Positions 1-7,932 of a DNA stretch of 21,568 nt are shown here, piece by piece. Numbering within the stretch: the first letter of the stretch is position 1; every line of letters starts with the position of its first letter. The notes below the pieces were generated by a model, which searched no databases, was not told the DNA's origin, and was given only the letters and a program-made list of their open reading frames with translations. The DNA lies in assembly GCA_024277475.1 (NCBI GenBank), contig JAJRVC010000430.1, forward strand, positions 1 through 21,568, written 5' to 3'. The stretch is from Deltaproteobacteria bacterium. Its GTDB lineage: Bacteria > Desulfobacterota > Desulfobacteria > Desulfobacterales > JAFDCJ01. A program made the position numbers and the translations under genes.

Positions 1-168
1 CTAAAGTTAATGTATCGCATCGCTCTGTCGTTTATAAGAAAGATAGAATTCCTCAACTTTAAGCACTTTAGTTCACTTTAGCTCATTTTAGGCACTTATA
101 TGTAATAAAATAAACACTCCCTTTCAGGGAGGAACCAGTGCCGGGCCCTCTGGACCCGGGTATCTACT
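1..168. repeat. 168-bp dispersed intergenic repeat, copy A
   Basis: This segment matches the reverse complement of 20790-20957 at about 155 of 168 positions, with no gaps in my hand alignment. Internally it has a 10-bp periodic block of CACTTTAG-type units (about 64-101), a small hairpin CTCCCTTTCAGGGAG at 117-131, and a GC-rich end finishing GGACCCGGGTATCTACT. Copy A touches the window edge, so its outer limit is unknown. It ends 29 bp before the efflux adaptor gene and may supply part of that gene's leader. No protein-coding signal is seen. Confidence 0.85.
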
Positions 169-197
169 TGAATAATTTTTTTTACGGGAGATCAAAT

Positions 198-1286
198 ATG
201 GTAAAACAGACGTTAAAACAAATGATCTGGCTGCTGTGCATAGGGGTTGCCCTGGCGGCATGCAAAGAAAAAACTGAAATTATTGAAGTTGTCCGGCCCA
301 TCAAGACGATTACCGTCAGAGAACAGGCTACCGAGCAGATACGCAAATTCTCCGGGCTTGTCGCTGCAGTTGATTCCTCCGGCCTCAGTTTTCAGGTCCG
401 CGGACAGGTTGAGACTGTGGAAGTTGATATTGGAGATCGTGTTCAGAAAGGACAGGTGCTCGCGGTCCTCGATCCCGAGTCCTACCAGTTGGCTGTGGAT
501 GCGGCCCAGGCTGAACTGGTAAAGTCTAAGGCCAACGTGGTCAATACAAAGGCGGAGGCCGAGCGTCAAAGGAGGGTTTACAAACAGGGCGCGGGGGCAA
601 AAAGTGATCTGGACACCGCCGAATATAATTATAAAGCCGCCAGGAGCGCAGTAAATTATCAGATTTCAAGACTGGATCTTGCAGAACGCGATCTGCGTAA
701 GACGACGTTGCGCTCCCCTTACGATGGCACGATCGCCTGGCGGGCAATAGAGCCGCACGAAGAGGTCAAAGTCGGACAGAAGGTGTTCGAAATTGATGCC
801 AAAGGGGCATTGGAAGTTCAGCTGGCCATTCCGGAGACCACCATCGACCGGATACAGCTCGATGGCCCGGCGACGGTTAGCTTTCCCACCCTGCCGGGTG
901 AGTCCGTAAAAGGCCGTATTTCCTACATCGGTTCCGCCGCTGTTAAAGCCAACGCCTTTCCGGTCAAGGTGGAGCTGATCGGGGCCAATAAAAAAATTAA
1001 GCCGGGTATGACCGCTGAAGCAAACCTTCTATTAAAAGATGAGAATCAGCAGCCCGGTTACCTGGTTCCGCTCCAGGCGATTCTTCCGACCCCGGATGCG
1101 AAGCAGGGGAATGCCTTTGTGTATGACCCCAAGACATCTACGGTCAAAAAGACGCTGATCCATGTTGGTGGCTCACAGCATGACCAGGCAATTGTGTACA
1201 AGGGTCTTGCAGCCGGAGATATTATTGCCGTGGCCGGCGTGAGTTTTTTAGCGGATGGGATGAAAGTTAGACTGATGAAGCAGTAG
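198..1286 (+). CDS. RND efflux periplasmic adaptor (membrane fusion lipoprotein)
   Basis: Adaptor subunit linking an inner-membrane RND pump to an outer-membrane TolC-type channel. The ATG is preceded by GGGAG. Starting here gives a clean lipoprotein signal peptide with lipobox LAAC and acylated Cys22; an in-frame GTG 60 bp upstream lies inside the repeat and would bury the signal. The order is typical of the HlyD/AcrA family: a first half of a lipoyl-like domain (GDRVQKGQVLAVLD, about residue 79), an alanine- and lysine-rich alpha-helical hairpin (about 95-170), the second lipoyl half (LRSPYDGTIAW, about 170-182), then beta-barrel and membrane-proximal domains. Its 362 residues are normal for the family. 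The pump lies downstream on the same strand after an unusually long 490-bp gap. No TolC homologue is in the window. Substrate unknown. Confidence 0.93.
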   Translation: MVKQTLKQMIWLLCIGVALAACKEKTEIIEVVRPIKTITVREQATEQIRKFSGLVAAVDSSGLSFQVRGQVETVEVDIGDRVQKGQVLAVLDPESYQLAVDAAQAELVKSKANVVNTKAEAERQRRVYKQGAGAKSDLDTAEYNYKAARSAVNYQISRLDLAERDLRKTTLRSPYDGTIAWRAIEPHEEVKVGQKVFEIDAKGALEVQLAIPETTIDRIQLDGPATVSFPTLPGESVKGRISYIGSAAVKANAFPVKVELIGANKKIKPGMTAEANLLLKDENQQPGYLVPLQAILPTPDAKQGNAFVYDPKTSTVKKTLIHVGGSQHDQAIVYKGLAAGDIIAVAGVSFLADGMKVRLMKQ

Positions 1287-1776
1287 ATAGGCGTTCAGGG
1301 GTTCAAGGTTCAGGGTTCGGGGTTCAGAATAGATAAAGGTGTCGGGTGTCAGGTTTCAGGCCGGCTCTCGCGTGTTCACCGCTGACACCGCATATGAAAC
1401 TACACAAAATTGAAAAAGAGAACCGCAGGATAACGAATAACGAATAACGAAGGGTGGAATCGCTTCGCGAAATCTTTTTTAAAACAGATAGAATACATTC
1501 ATTCGACGTTCGACCTGCCCGCAATGCCTTTAAGCTGGTGCGAGGCAAATTTAATAATTGTGATTCATAACTCAATGATTACGCTAACTCAATGCACTAT
1601 GCATGGCAGGCGGGTGTTGGATGCATATAGTCCGCTTGGAGGATTCGATGTTCATCAGTTTTTTTTTCGATTTAGCCGGCTGCTTCGGCGGCGGGGCTGA
1701 ACACTGCAACTTTATAGTCTTTAACCTTGAACGCTGAACCTATGAACGATCACCCTTGGGACAAAAGGAATATAAT
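1287..1776 (+). other. 490-bp spacer between efflux adaptor and pump, with short tandem repeats
   Basis: No convincing gene. At 1288-1330 there are degenerate repeats of the GGTTCAGG type. At 1345-1352 and 1382-1389 there are perfect 8-bp inverted arms GGTGTCAG/CTGACACC. At 1431-1451 the heptamer TAACGAA occurs three times in tandem. Near 1672-1695 there is a GC-rich imperfect hairpin around GCCGGCTGCTTCGGCGGC. The open frames here lack family resemblance and ribosome sites. Similar TTGAACCCTGAACC-type strings recur before other genes in this window, for example near 11870 and 14005. Confidence 0.6.
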
Positions 1777-4700
1777 ATGAAAGGTATCACCGGATTTGCA
1801 CTGAATAATTCGCGAACCGTCATCATGACTATATTGTTGGTGATTGTCGGAGGCATATATGCGTTTATAGAGCTTCCGAAACTGGAAGACCCCTTCATTA
1901 CGATTCGCGAAGCGGTGGTTGTGGCAAAATATCCAGGTATGCCGGTGGAGCAGGTAGAGCGCCTGATTACCCGGCCCATCGAAGAGAAAATCAGAAGTAT
2001 GGGCGAAGTGGATGATATCAAAGATGCCACATCCGAAGTCGGCCAATCCCTGATCCATGTGACCATCAAAGATGAAATCCCCGCAGAAGACCTGCCGGCT
2101 ACGTGGAAACTGCTGCGCAACAGGATGAACGATGTTAAACCCGAGCTGCCGGAAGGCACCATCGGACCGCTGGTCAACGATACCTTCGGCGATACATCGG
2201 TGGCCACCATCGCGCTTTGGAGCGATGGATTTACCCTGGCGGAAATGCATGAAACAGCCCGTCAAATCAGAGAGCACCTCAACCTGATGGAAGGTATCAT
2301 GAAGGTCGATATGACCGGCGTGCAGGATGAGCGCATCTATATCGATGTGTCAAACGCCAAGATTACGCAACTGGGAATCAAGACCGCAGCCATCGGAAAA
2401 AGTCTGCGGGAGCAAAACATCCTCCTGCCCGGTGGCAAGATGGGTGTCAACGATGTGGAATTTGTCATCGAGACCCTGGGCCGGTTCAAGTCCATAGAGG
2501 AGATCGGAGAGGTTCTCATCCCGGTTTCCGGAACCCAGGCTGCGATTCCGCTGCGCGATATCGCCACCATCAGGAAGGGCTACGTCGAGCCGATCGACAA
2601 CCCGGCTTACTATAATGGCCATCAGGCCATTGTTTTAAGTGTCTTTCTCATCAGGGGTGTCGATGCCGTCGAGTTTGGCAAACGGTTGACGAAAAACGTC
2701 CAAGAGATGGAGCAGTCCCTGCCCTGGGGCTACATACTCGAATTTGCCACCTACCAGCCCGAACTTGTAGAAAAATCCGTCAGTGGCATGGTGGTTAATG
2801 TGATCGAAAGTGTGGCCATCGTCCTGGTGGTGGTCATGCTGCTGCTGGGGTTCAGGACCGGTTTGATTGTCGGCTCATTCATTCCCCTTGTCATGCTTTT
2901 CGGCATTTTGGTGATGTACATGCTGGGTATCGATATGGAACGGATGTCGCTGGCCACCATGATTATTGCATTGGGTATGTTTGTGGATAACGCCATTGTG
3001 GTGTCCGATGATATTAAGGTGAATCTGGAAAGTGGCATGGCGCGCAAGGATGCGGTTTTAAAGACCGGCAATGCGCTGGCGCTGCCCCTGCTGACCAGTA
3101 CGCTCACGACTATTTTCGCCTTTGGACCGATTCTCCTTCAAATCGGTTCAACGGGTGATTACACCTCCTCGCTGGGTTCGGTGATGATTATCTTGCTCCT
3201 GGGTTCGTGGTTTTTCTCCATGTTCTCCTCCACCAGCATGTGTTACTGGTTTTTGAAGATAAAACCGGCCGTCGGCGATAAACAACCGGCCGGTGATCCG
3301 TACCAGGGAAAATTTTATCAGATCTATCGCCAGATCCTAAGGTTCTCCCTGTGCTATCGGTTCCTTGTGCTGGCTGTAACAGGTGGCCTGTTTGTAGCTG
3401 CAATATATGCGTTTACGTTTATACCTCAGGCCTTTTTTCCGAGCGGGGACAGAAACCAGTATTTGATTTACCTTGACCTTCCCGCCGGAACGCGTATCGA
3501 GGAGACCGACAGGACCGTGAGGGAAGTTAGCACCTGGCTGCAGGACAAAAAGGAAAATCCGGAAGTCACCGGAACAATTGGCTATGTCGGAAACGGCGGG
3601 CCGCGGTTTTTCCTTTCATTGTCGCCAATGGATCCGGATCCGTTCACTGCATTTTTAATCGTCAATACCGAGACAAACAAGCAGGTGCCTGAACTTGTCC
3701 AGCGTACGAGCCAATACCTGCTGAATAATTTCCCCAATGTGCGCGGCAGGGTTAAGTCCATGTGGCTGGGAGGCACTGAAACCGGCCTGTTCGAACTGCG
3801 GCTCAGCGGCCCCGACATAGAGGTGCTGCAGGAGCAGGCCGAGCAATTAATGGCCGCGCTTAGAAAGATACCCGGCAGCCAGGATATTAAACAGGATTGG
3901 AATAACCGGGTGTTTACGGCCATGATTGATGTTGATCAGGCTCGCGCCCGCCGCGCTGGAGTGACATCGCAGGATGTGGCCGATACCCTGGAGTTTTTTA
4001 TCGACGGTACGACGGCAACCGATTACCAGCAGGGCAATGTTCAGATCCCGATTGTCGGGCGCGGTGTCAAGGCCGAACGGAATTCCCCTGACAGCCTGCC
4101 CACCCTTGGTATTGCTTCATCATCCGGCGATATTAACGTGCCGCTCAACCAGGTTGCCGATCTGTATTTCAGAGGTGATCTGGACCGTATTGTGCGTTAC
4201 AATCAGCAGCGCACCGTCACCGTCAGCGCCAAAAACCAGGTGCTGAAGGCTTCCGAGATCTTCGCGGCCCTTAAGCCGACCCTGGATGAGATGAAATTTC
4301 CGAAAAACCACTATTGGGAAGTAGGGGGCGAACTGGAGGACTCGGCCAAGGCCATGAAGAACCTGTCGAAATGGATGCTGCCCTGTTTGGGCGGCATTGT
4401 GTTTTTGCTGGTATGGCAGTTTAACTCCATCCGGCGGGCCGCCATCATAGTTCTGACGATGCCGTTGGTCCTGGTCGGATCCGTTGTCGGTTTGCTGGCG
4501 ATGCAGGCTGATTTTGGATTTATGGTCATTCTCGGGCTTTTGGCCCTGGCGGGATCCATTGTGAACAACGGTATCGTGATGATCGATAAAATTGAGGAGA
4601 ACAAACGCGACGGTCAGACACCCTATGATGCGATTGTCAATTCGGCCCTCAGCCGCTTCCGGCCGATACTCCTATCGGTTTCAACCACCATGCTTGGATT

Positions 4701-4848
4701 CACGCCGCTGATCATCAATCATGATCCACTCTTTTACGGCATGGCATCCATCATGTTCTTTGGTCTGGGCATCGGCAGTGCATTTACGCTAAACTATGTT
4801 CCGGCCCTTTACAGCCTCTTTTTTCGGGTTAAGGCTCCGGCCGCATGA
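1777..4848 (+). CDS. RND efflux pump, inner-membrane permease (HAE1/AcrB-like)
   Basis: Trimeric inner-membrane antiporter that expels drugs or other amphipaths through the adaptor and an outer-membrane channel. ATG 1777 has an AAAAGGAA ribosome site; the in-frame TTG seven codons earlier is weaker. At 1023 residues the length is full. It shows the RND plan: TM1 near the N-terminus, a large periplasmic porter loop, TM2-6 (about 335-500), TM7, a second porter loop, then TM8-12. PGMPVEQVERLITRPIE after TM1 is characteristic. The TM4 motif reads MFVDNAIVV, so the second of the two AcrB aspartates (D407-D408) is Asn (D404-N405 here). In TM10 the AcrB K940 position is Asn (IVNNGIVMID, N930). A subgroup with an altered ion relay is likely. 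Substrate cannot be predicted. Confidence 0.94.
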   Translation: MKGITGFALNNSRTVIMTILLVIVGGIYAFIELPKLEDPFITIREAVVVAKYPGMPVEQVERLITRPIEEKIRSMGEVDDIKDATSEVGQSLIHVTIKDEIPAEDLPATWKLLRNRMNDVKPELPEGTIGPLVNDTFGDTSVATIALWSDGFTLAEMHETARQIREHLNLMEGIMKVDMTGVQDERIYIDVSNAKITQLGIKTAAIGKSLREQNILLPGGKMGVNDVEFVIETLGRFKSIEEIGEVLIPVSGTQAAIPLRDIATIRKGYVEPIDNPAYYNGHQAIVLSVFLIRGVDAVEFGKRLTKNVQEMEQSLPWGYILEFATYQPELVEKSVSGMVVNVIESVAIVLVVVMLLLGFRTGLIVGSFIPLVMLFGILVMYMLGIDMERMSLATMIIALGMFVDNAIVVSDDIKVNLESGMARKDAVLKTGNALALPLLTSTLTTIFAFGPILLQIGSTGDYTSSLGSVMIILLLGSWFFSMFSSTSMCYWFLKIKPAVGDKQPAGDPYQGKFYQIYRQILRFSLCYRFLVLAVTGGLFVAAIYAFTFIPQAFFPSGDRNQYLIYLDLPAGTRIEETDRTVREVSTWLQDKKENPEVTGTIGYVGNGGPRFFLSLSPMDPDPFTAFLIVNTETNKQVPELVQRTSQYLLNNFPNVRGRVKSMWLGGTETGLFELRLSGPDIEVLQEQAEQLMAALRKIPGSQDIKQDWNNRVFTAMIDVDQARARRAGVTSQDVADTLEFFIDGTTATDYQQGNVQIPIVGRGVKAERNSPDSLPTLGIASSSGDINVPLNQVADLYFRGDLDRIVRYNQQRTVTVSAKNQVLKASEIFAALKPTLDEMKFPKNHYWEVGGELEDSAKAMKNLSKWMLPCLGGIVFLLVWQFNSIRRAAIIVLTMPLVLVGSVVGLLAMQADFGFMVILGLLALAGSIVNNGIVMIDKIEENKRDGQTPYDAIVNSALSRFRPILLSVSTTMLGFTPLIINHDPLFYGMASIMFFGLGIGSAFTLNYVPALYSLFFRVKAPAA

Positions 4849-5057
4849 CGGTTCCGGGCCGGAATCGATCATTGAAAATTGGCTCTTTTCGGGCTTTTTA
4901 CGAGCCCATCAATATCCGACGTTCACCGTATTATATGGATGCATCTTTTCGACAGTAAAAAAGGCATTGCACGGCCGAAAAGCGGCCTTGTCATTAATCT
5001 CATGCATCAGTTGCCGGTGTTCTACCTTGGTCGACCCCATTTAGAGTTTACGAAGAG
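4849..5057. other. Spacer after the RND pump, weak hairpins only
   Basis: No gene is seen. GGGCT-N7-AGCCC (4891-4907) and GGCCG-N5-CGGCC (4973-4987) could fold, but neither is followed by a T-run on the plus strand, so they are poor intrinsic terminators. On the minus strand the first hairpin contains CTCGTAAAAAG, the same core found in the 110-bp repeats at 12444 and 20973. Confidence 0.4.
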
Positions 5058-5186
5058 ATAAATTCACAATTTTGGAAGTTGAGGCGCCTGGCCGGCAAGA
5101 CGCGGAAGCACAGGAATATCAAGCATATTTCGAGCTTCCGCAACGCCGCCGGACGGGATGGATCGGCGTCCAAAATGTGAATTTAT
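5058..5186. repeat. 129-bp imperfect palindrome (MITE/REP-like element)
   Basis: The ends ATAAATTCACAATTTTGGA (5058-5076) and TCCAAAATGTGAATTTAT (5169-5186) are complementary apart from one missing base. Inside them, GCGGAAGC (5102-5109) pairs with GCTTCCGC (5134-5141), and the centre has AATAT-CAAGC-ATATT (5115-5129). GC-rich arms around GCCGG pair imperfectly between these. The whole element can fold into one long hairpin. It lies close to the broken end of the zwf remnant, and frames crossing it are not coding. Confidence 0.8.
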
Positions 5187-5231
5187 TTTTGAGTGGGCCC
5201 TTAGCCAGTTTAGTTGCCTTTCCTGATCAAT

Positions 5232-5348
5232 GGTGTCATCGTGCAGCAAACCGGCCATATCCGGTTGATAGAGCGAGGGGATCAGCTTTCACTGGGACAG
5301 ATCATCAAGCGCCCCGAAAATAGTAAAATCACATGCCTGCTTTTCCAT
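5232..5348 (-). pseudogene. zwf: N-terminal remnant of glucose-6-phosphate 1-dehydrogenase
   Basis: Reading the minus strand from ATG at 5348, two bases after the glgP stop, gives MEKQACDFTIFGALDDLSQ, then an in-frame TGA (5289-5291, codon 20), then KLIPSLYQ...AGLLHDDT in the same frame. This follows the N-terminus of G6PD, whose NADP-binding motif is FGA-x-GDL followed by RKL-x-P-A/S-LY-x-L and a-GLL. The first glycine of GDL is Asp here, and the TGA fits a C-to-T change in an Arg codon (CGA). Resemblance stops after about 39 codons, about 45 bp before the palindromic repeat; roughly 450 further codons are missing. The gene was evidently third in the ferredoxin oxidoreductase-glgP operon and is now dead. 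Confidence 0.8.
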
Positions 5349-5350
5349 GC

Positions 5351-7891
5351 TCATAGTATTCCTTCCTCTTTAGCAGTCTTTCTGGGAGCAAAAAGGACTC
5401 CGTCTTCGGGAATTCGCTGCCATTTCAGCTCAACAGGAAAGGGTTGAACATCCCAGATTTTCCGGCTGTAATCCGTGATGGAACGATCCGAGGAAAACTT
5501 GCCCATCCGGGCCGTATTAAGAATGGACATTCTTGTCCAGTGCTTTTTATCGGTAAATGCGTTGCTGACCCGATCCTGGCAGTCGATATAGTCCTGGTAG
5601 TCGGCAAAGAGTGTGTACGGGTCGTCATAGAGCAAGGAGTCCACAATGGGTCGGAACAGCTCCTGGTCACCGTGCGAGAAATGGCCCGAGGAGATCAAGT
5701 CGACAACCTGTTTAAGTTCGTTGTTATTATTATAATAGTCCATGGGATAATAGCCCGAGGACTGCAGTCCCATGACTTCGTCCACGTTGAGTCCGAAAAG
5801 AAAGAAATTTTCAGCGCCAACCTCTTGCCGGATTTCCACATTGGCTCCATCCAGGGTGCCGATGGTAAGCGCCCCGTTCATGGAGAATTTCATATTGCCG
5901 GTCCCGGATGCCTCCATACCTGCCTGGGAAATTTGTTCGGACAGGTCGGTCATGGGATAGACGATATGGCCAATCTTGACGTTGTAATTGGCAATAAAAA
6001 AGATCTTGAGACGGTCGCGTACGTCAGGATCATTATTTACCACATCGGCCACCGAGGTAATCAGCTTGATCATTCGTTTGGCCATGAAATAACCGGGCGC
6101 AGCCTTGCCGCCGAAGACAAAGAGACGCGGCATGATATCGATGTCCGGATTGGCCTTGATGCGATTGTACAGGGTGATGATATGGAACACGTTCAGGTGC
6201 TGGCGTTTATACTCATGAATTCGTTTTACCTGAACGTCGAACATGGCTTTGGGGTTAATGACCAGCTTATCATCACGCAGAATCATGTCGGCAACGTCCT
6301 GCTTGTTGTCCTCTTTGACTTTGCGCCAGGCATCCAGAAATGCAGTGTCATCAGCCATCTTTTCCAGTTTTTTGAGTTCCTCAAGATGGGTGAGCCATCT
6401 TTCGCCGATGGCCTCGGCAATCAACTTGGTCAGGCGCGTATTACTTACCGCGATCCAACGTCTGGGGGTAACCCCGTTGGTGACATTGCGGATTTTACCC
6501 GGATACATACTGTTCCAATCAGCCAGGGTGTGTTTGCGCAAAAGTTCGGTGTGCATAGCCGCCACGCCGTTTATGGCTTTGGAGCCTATGCAGGCAAGGT
6601 TTGCCATGCGCACATACCTGGGGCCGGATTCATCAATAATGGACATCCGGCTTATACGTCCGTCATCATCAGGATACTTTAGCCGTACTTCATCAAGAAA
6701 GCGCCGGTTGATCTCAAAGATGATCTCAAGATGTCTGGGCAACAGCCCGCCGAACAGGTCAATTTGCCATTTCTCCATGGCCTCGGGAAGAAGCGTATGG
6801 TTGGTGTAGCATAAGGATTTACAAGTAATATCCCAGGCCTTGTCCCAGTCATAGAGATGCACATCCACCAGCAGTCGCATCAGTTCCGGTATGGCGATGG
6901 CAGGATGGGTGTCATTGAGCTGGGCAGTGAAATTTTCAAAAAAATTATCGAGGGTGTCATTGCTGAACAAATGGATCCGGATCATATCCTGCAGGGAACA
7001 GGAGACAAAAAAATACTGCTGTTCCAGCCGCAGCCGCTTGCCCTGGAACTGCTCGTCATTAGGATACAGGACCTTGGTGATGGTTTCGGCCTTGATCTTG
7101 TCTTCCACTGCACCGTAGTAATCGCCGGTATTAAAGTCTGCAAAATCAAAGGAAGTGTGAGCTTCTGCACTCCACAGTCGCAGCAAGTTGACGTTGTTGA
7201 CCTTGTAGCCGGGAACCGGGGTGTCATAGGGGATACCGGTGATCACCCGGGCGGGAACCCAGCGCATCCGCCGGTTTCCCCGCTCACCGTGGTATTCTTC
7301 GCTGTGACCGCCGAATCCGACATCGCAGGCCATATCCGGTTTCTTGATCTCCCAGGGATTGCCCGGATGCAGCCAGCGATCGCTGATTTCCTTTTGCCAG
7401 CCGTTTTCAATTTCCTGGTCAAACATGCCATACTCGTAGCGGATACCGTAGCCGATGGCCGGGATCTGCAGCGTGGAGAGCGAGTCTAGATAACAGGCTG
7501 CCAAACGACCCAGTCCGCCGTTGCCCAGGCCCGGCTCCTCTTCATGGTCGATGATTTTCTTCAAGTCCAATCCGCTTTCTTCTGCTGCTTCAGCAAACTC
7601 ATCATAGAGCCCGAGGTTGACCAAGTTGTTATGCAGGTGCGGGCCCATGAGAAATTCCGCAGACAGGTAACAGACAATCTTGGACTCTTTTTCCAGCAGG
7701 GCCTCCACCGAATTGACAAAGAGATGCTGCATCCGGTCCCGGAGGGTATAGGAGACAGCAAGATAGTAATCATTCAGGCTTGCGGTTCTGGTGGTAACCC
7801 CCTGTTTGTAAAAAAGGTTGTAGGCAAAGGCCCGTTTCAGTTTGTTAATACGTTCTTGCCGGCTGCCGGCAGTTTTTGTTGCAGGGCTCAT
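5351..7891 (-). CDS. glgP: Glycogen (alpha-glucan) phosphorylase
   Basis: PLP-dependent GT35 phosphorylase that releases glucose-1-phosphate from non-reducing ends of glycogen or maltodextrin in the cytosol. 846 residues, close to the bacterial 800-850 norm. Diagnostic stretches: EPGLGNGGLGRLAACYLDS (about 119-137), VKRIHEYKRQHLN (about 555-567) and GTGNMKFSMNGALTIGTLDG (663-682), whose Lys668 is the Schiff-base lysine. ATG 7891 has an AAGGAG site at normal spacing. It follows the ferredoxin oxidoreductase gene by 41 bp on the same strand, so the two are probably co-transcribed, and the zwf remnant follows two bases after its stop. The long plus-strand frames across this gene are antisense shadows. 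GlgP and MalP types cannot be separated by eye, but the N-terminal length fits GlgP. Confidence 0.96.
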   Translation of the reverse strand: MSPATKTAGSRQERINKLKRAFAYNLFYKQGVTTRTASLNDYYLAVSYTLRDRMQHLFVNSVEALLEKESKIVCYLSAEFLMGPHLHNNLVNLGLYDEFAEAAEESGLDLKKIIDHEEEPGLGNGGLGRLAACYLDSLSTLQIPAIGYGIRYEYGMFDQEIENGWQKEISDRWLHPGNPWEIKKPDMACDVGFGGHSEEYHGERGNRRMRWVPARVITGIPYDTPVPGYKVNNVNLLRLWSAEAHTSFDFADFNTGDYYGAVEDKIKAETITKVLYPNDEQFQGKRLRLEQQYFFVSCSLQDMIRIHLFSNDTLDNFFENFTAQLNDTHPAIAIPELMRLLVDVHLYDWDKAWDITCKSLCYTNHTLLPEAMEKWQIDLFGGLLPRHLEIIFEINRRFLDEVRLKYPDDDGRISRMSIIDESGPRYVRMANLACIGSKAINGVAAMHTELLRKHTLADWNSMYPGKIRNVTNGVTPRRWIAVSNTRLTKLIAEAIGERWLTHLEELKKLEKMADDTAFLDAWRKVKEDNKQDVADMILRDDKLVINPKAMFDVQVKRIHEYKRQHLNVFHIITLYNRIKANPDIDIMPRLFVFGGKAAPGYFMAKRMIKLITSVADVVNNDPDVRDRLKIFFIANYNVKIGHIVYPMTDLSEQISQAGMEASGTGNMKFSMNGALTIGTLDGANVEIRQEVGAENFFLFGLNVDEVMGLQSSGYYPMDYYNNNNELKQVVDLISSGHFSHGDQELFRPIVDSLLYDDPYTLFADYQDYIDCQDRVSNAFTDKKHWTRMSILNTARMGKFSSDRSITDYSRKIWDVQPFPVELKWQRIPEDGVLFAPRKTAKEEGIL

Positions 7892-7932
7892 TGCATTCTC
7901 CTTGTGTTAAAAGAAAGAAGCGTTTTTATAAT

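Noticed and set aside
138..197. GTG start extending the efflux adaptor by 20 residues
   Set aside because: It lies in the 168-bp repeat, would place a polar stretch before the lipoprotein signal, and the ATG at 198 has its own GGGAG site.
1324..1575. 83-codon minus-strand frame in the efflux spacer
   Set aside because: It covers the TAACGAA tandem repeats, has no ribosome site and no recognisable domain.
4891..4987. Hairpins after the RND pump as intrinsic terminators
   Set aside because: Stems are only 5 bp and no T-run follows on the plus strand.
5444..6682. A 412-codon open frame on the plus strand
   Set aside because: It is fully antisense to glgP, which is unmistakable by its PLP motif; the frame has no family resemblance and arises from codon bias of the opposite strand.
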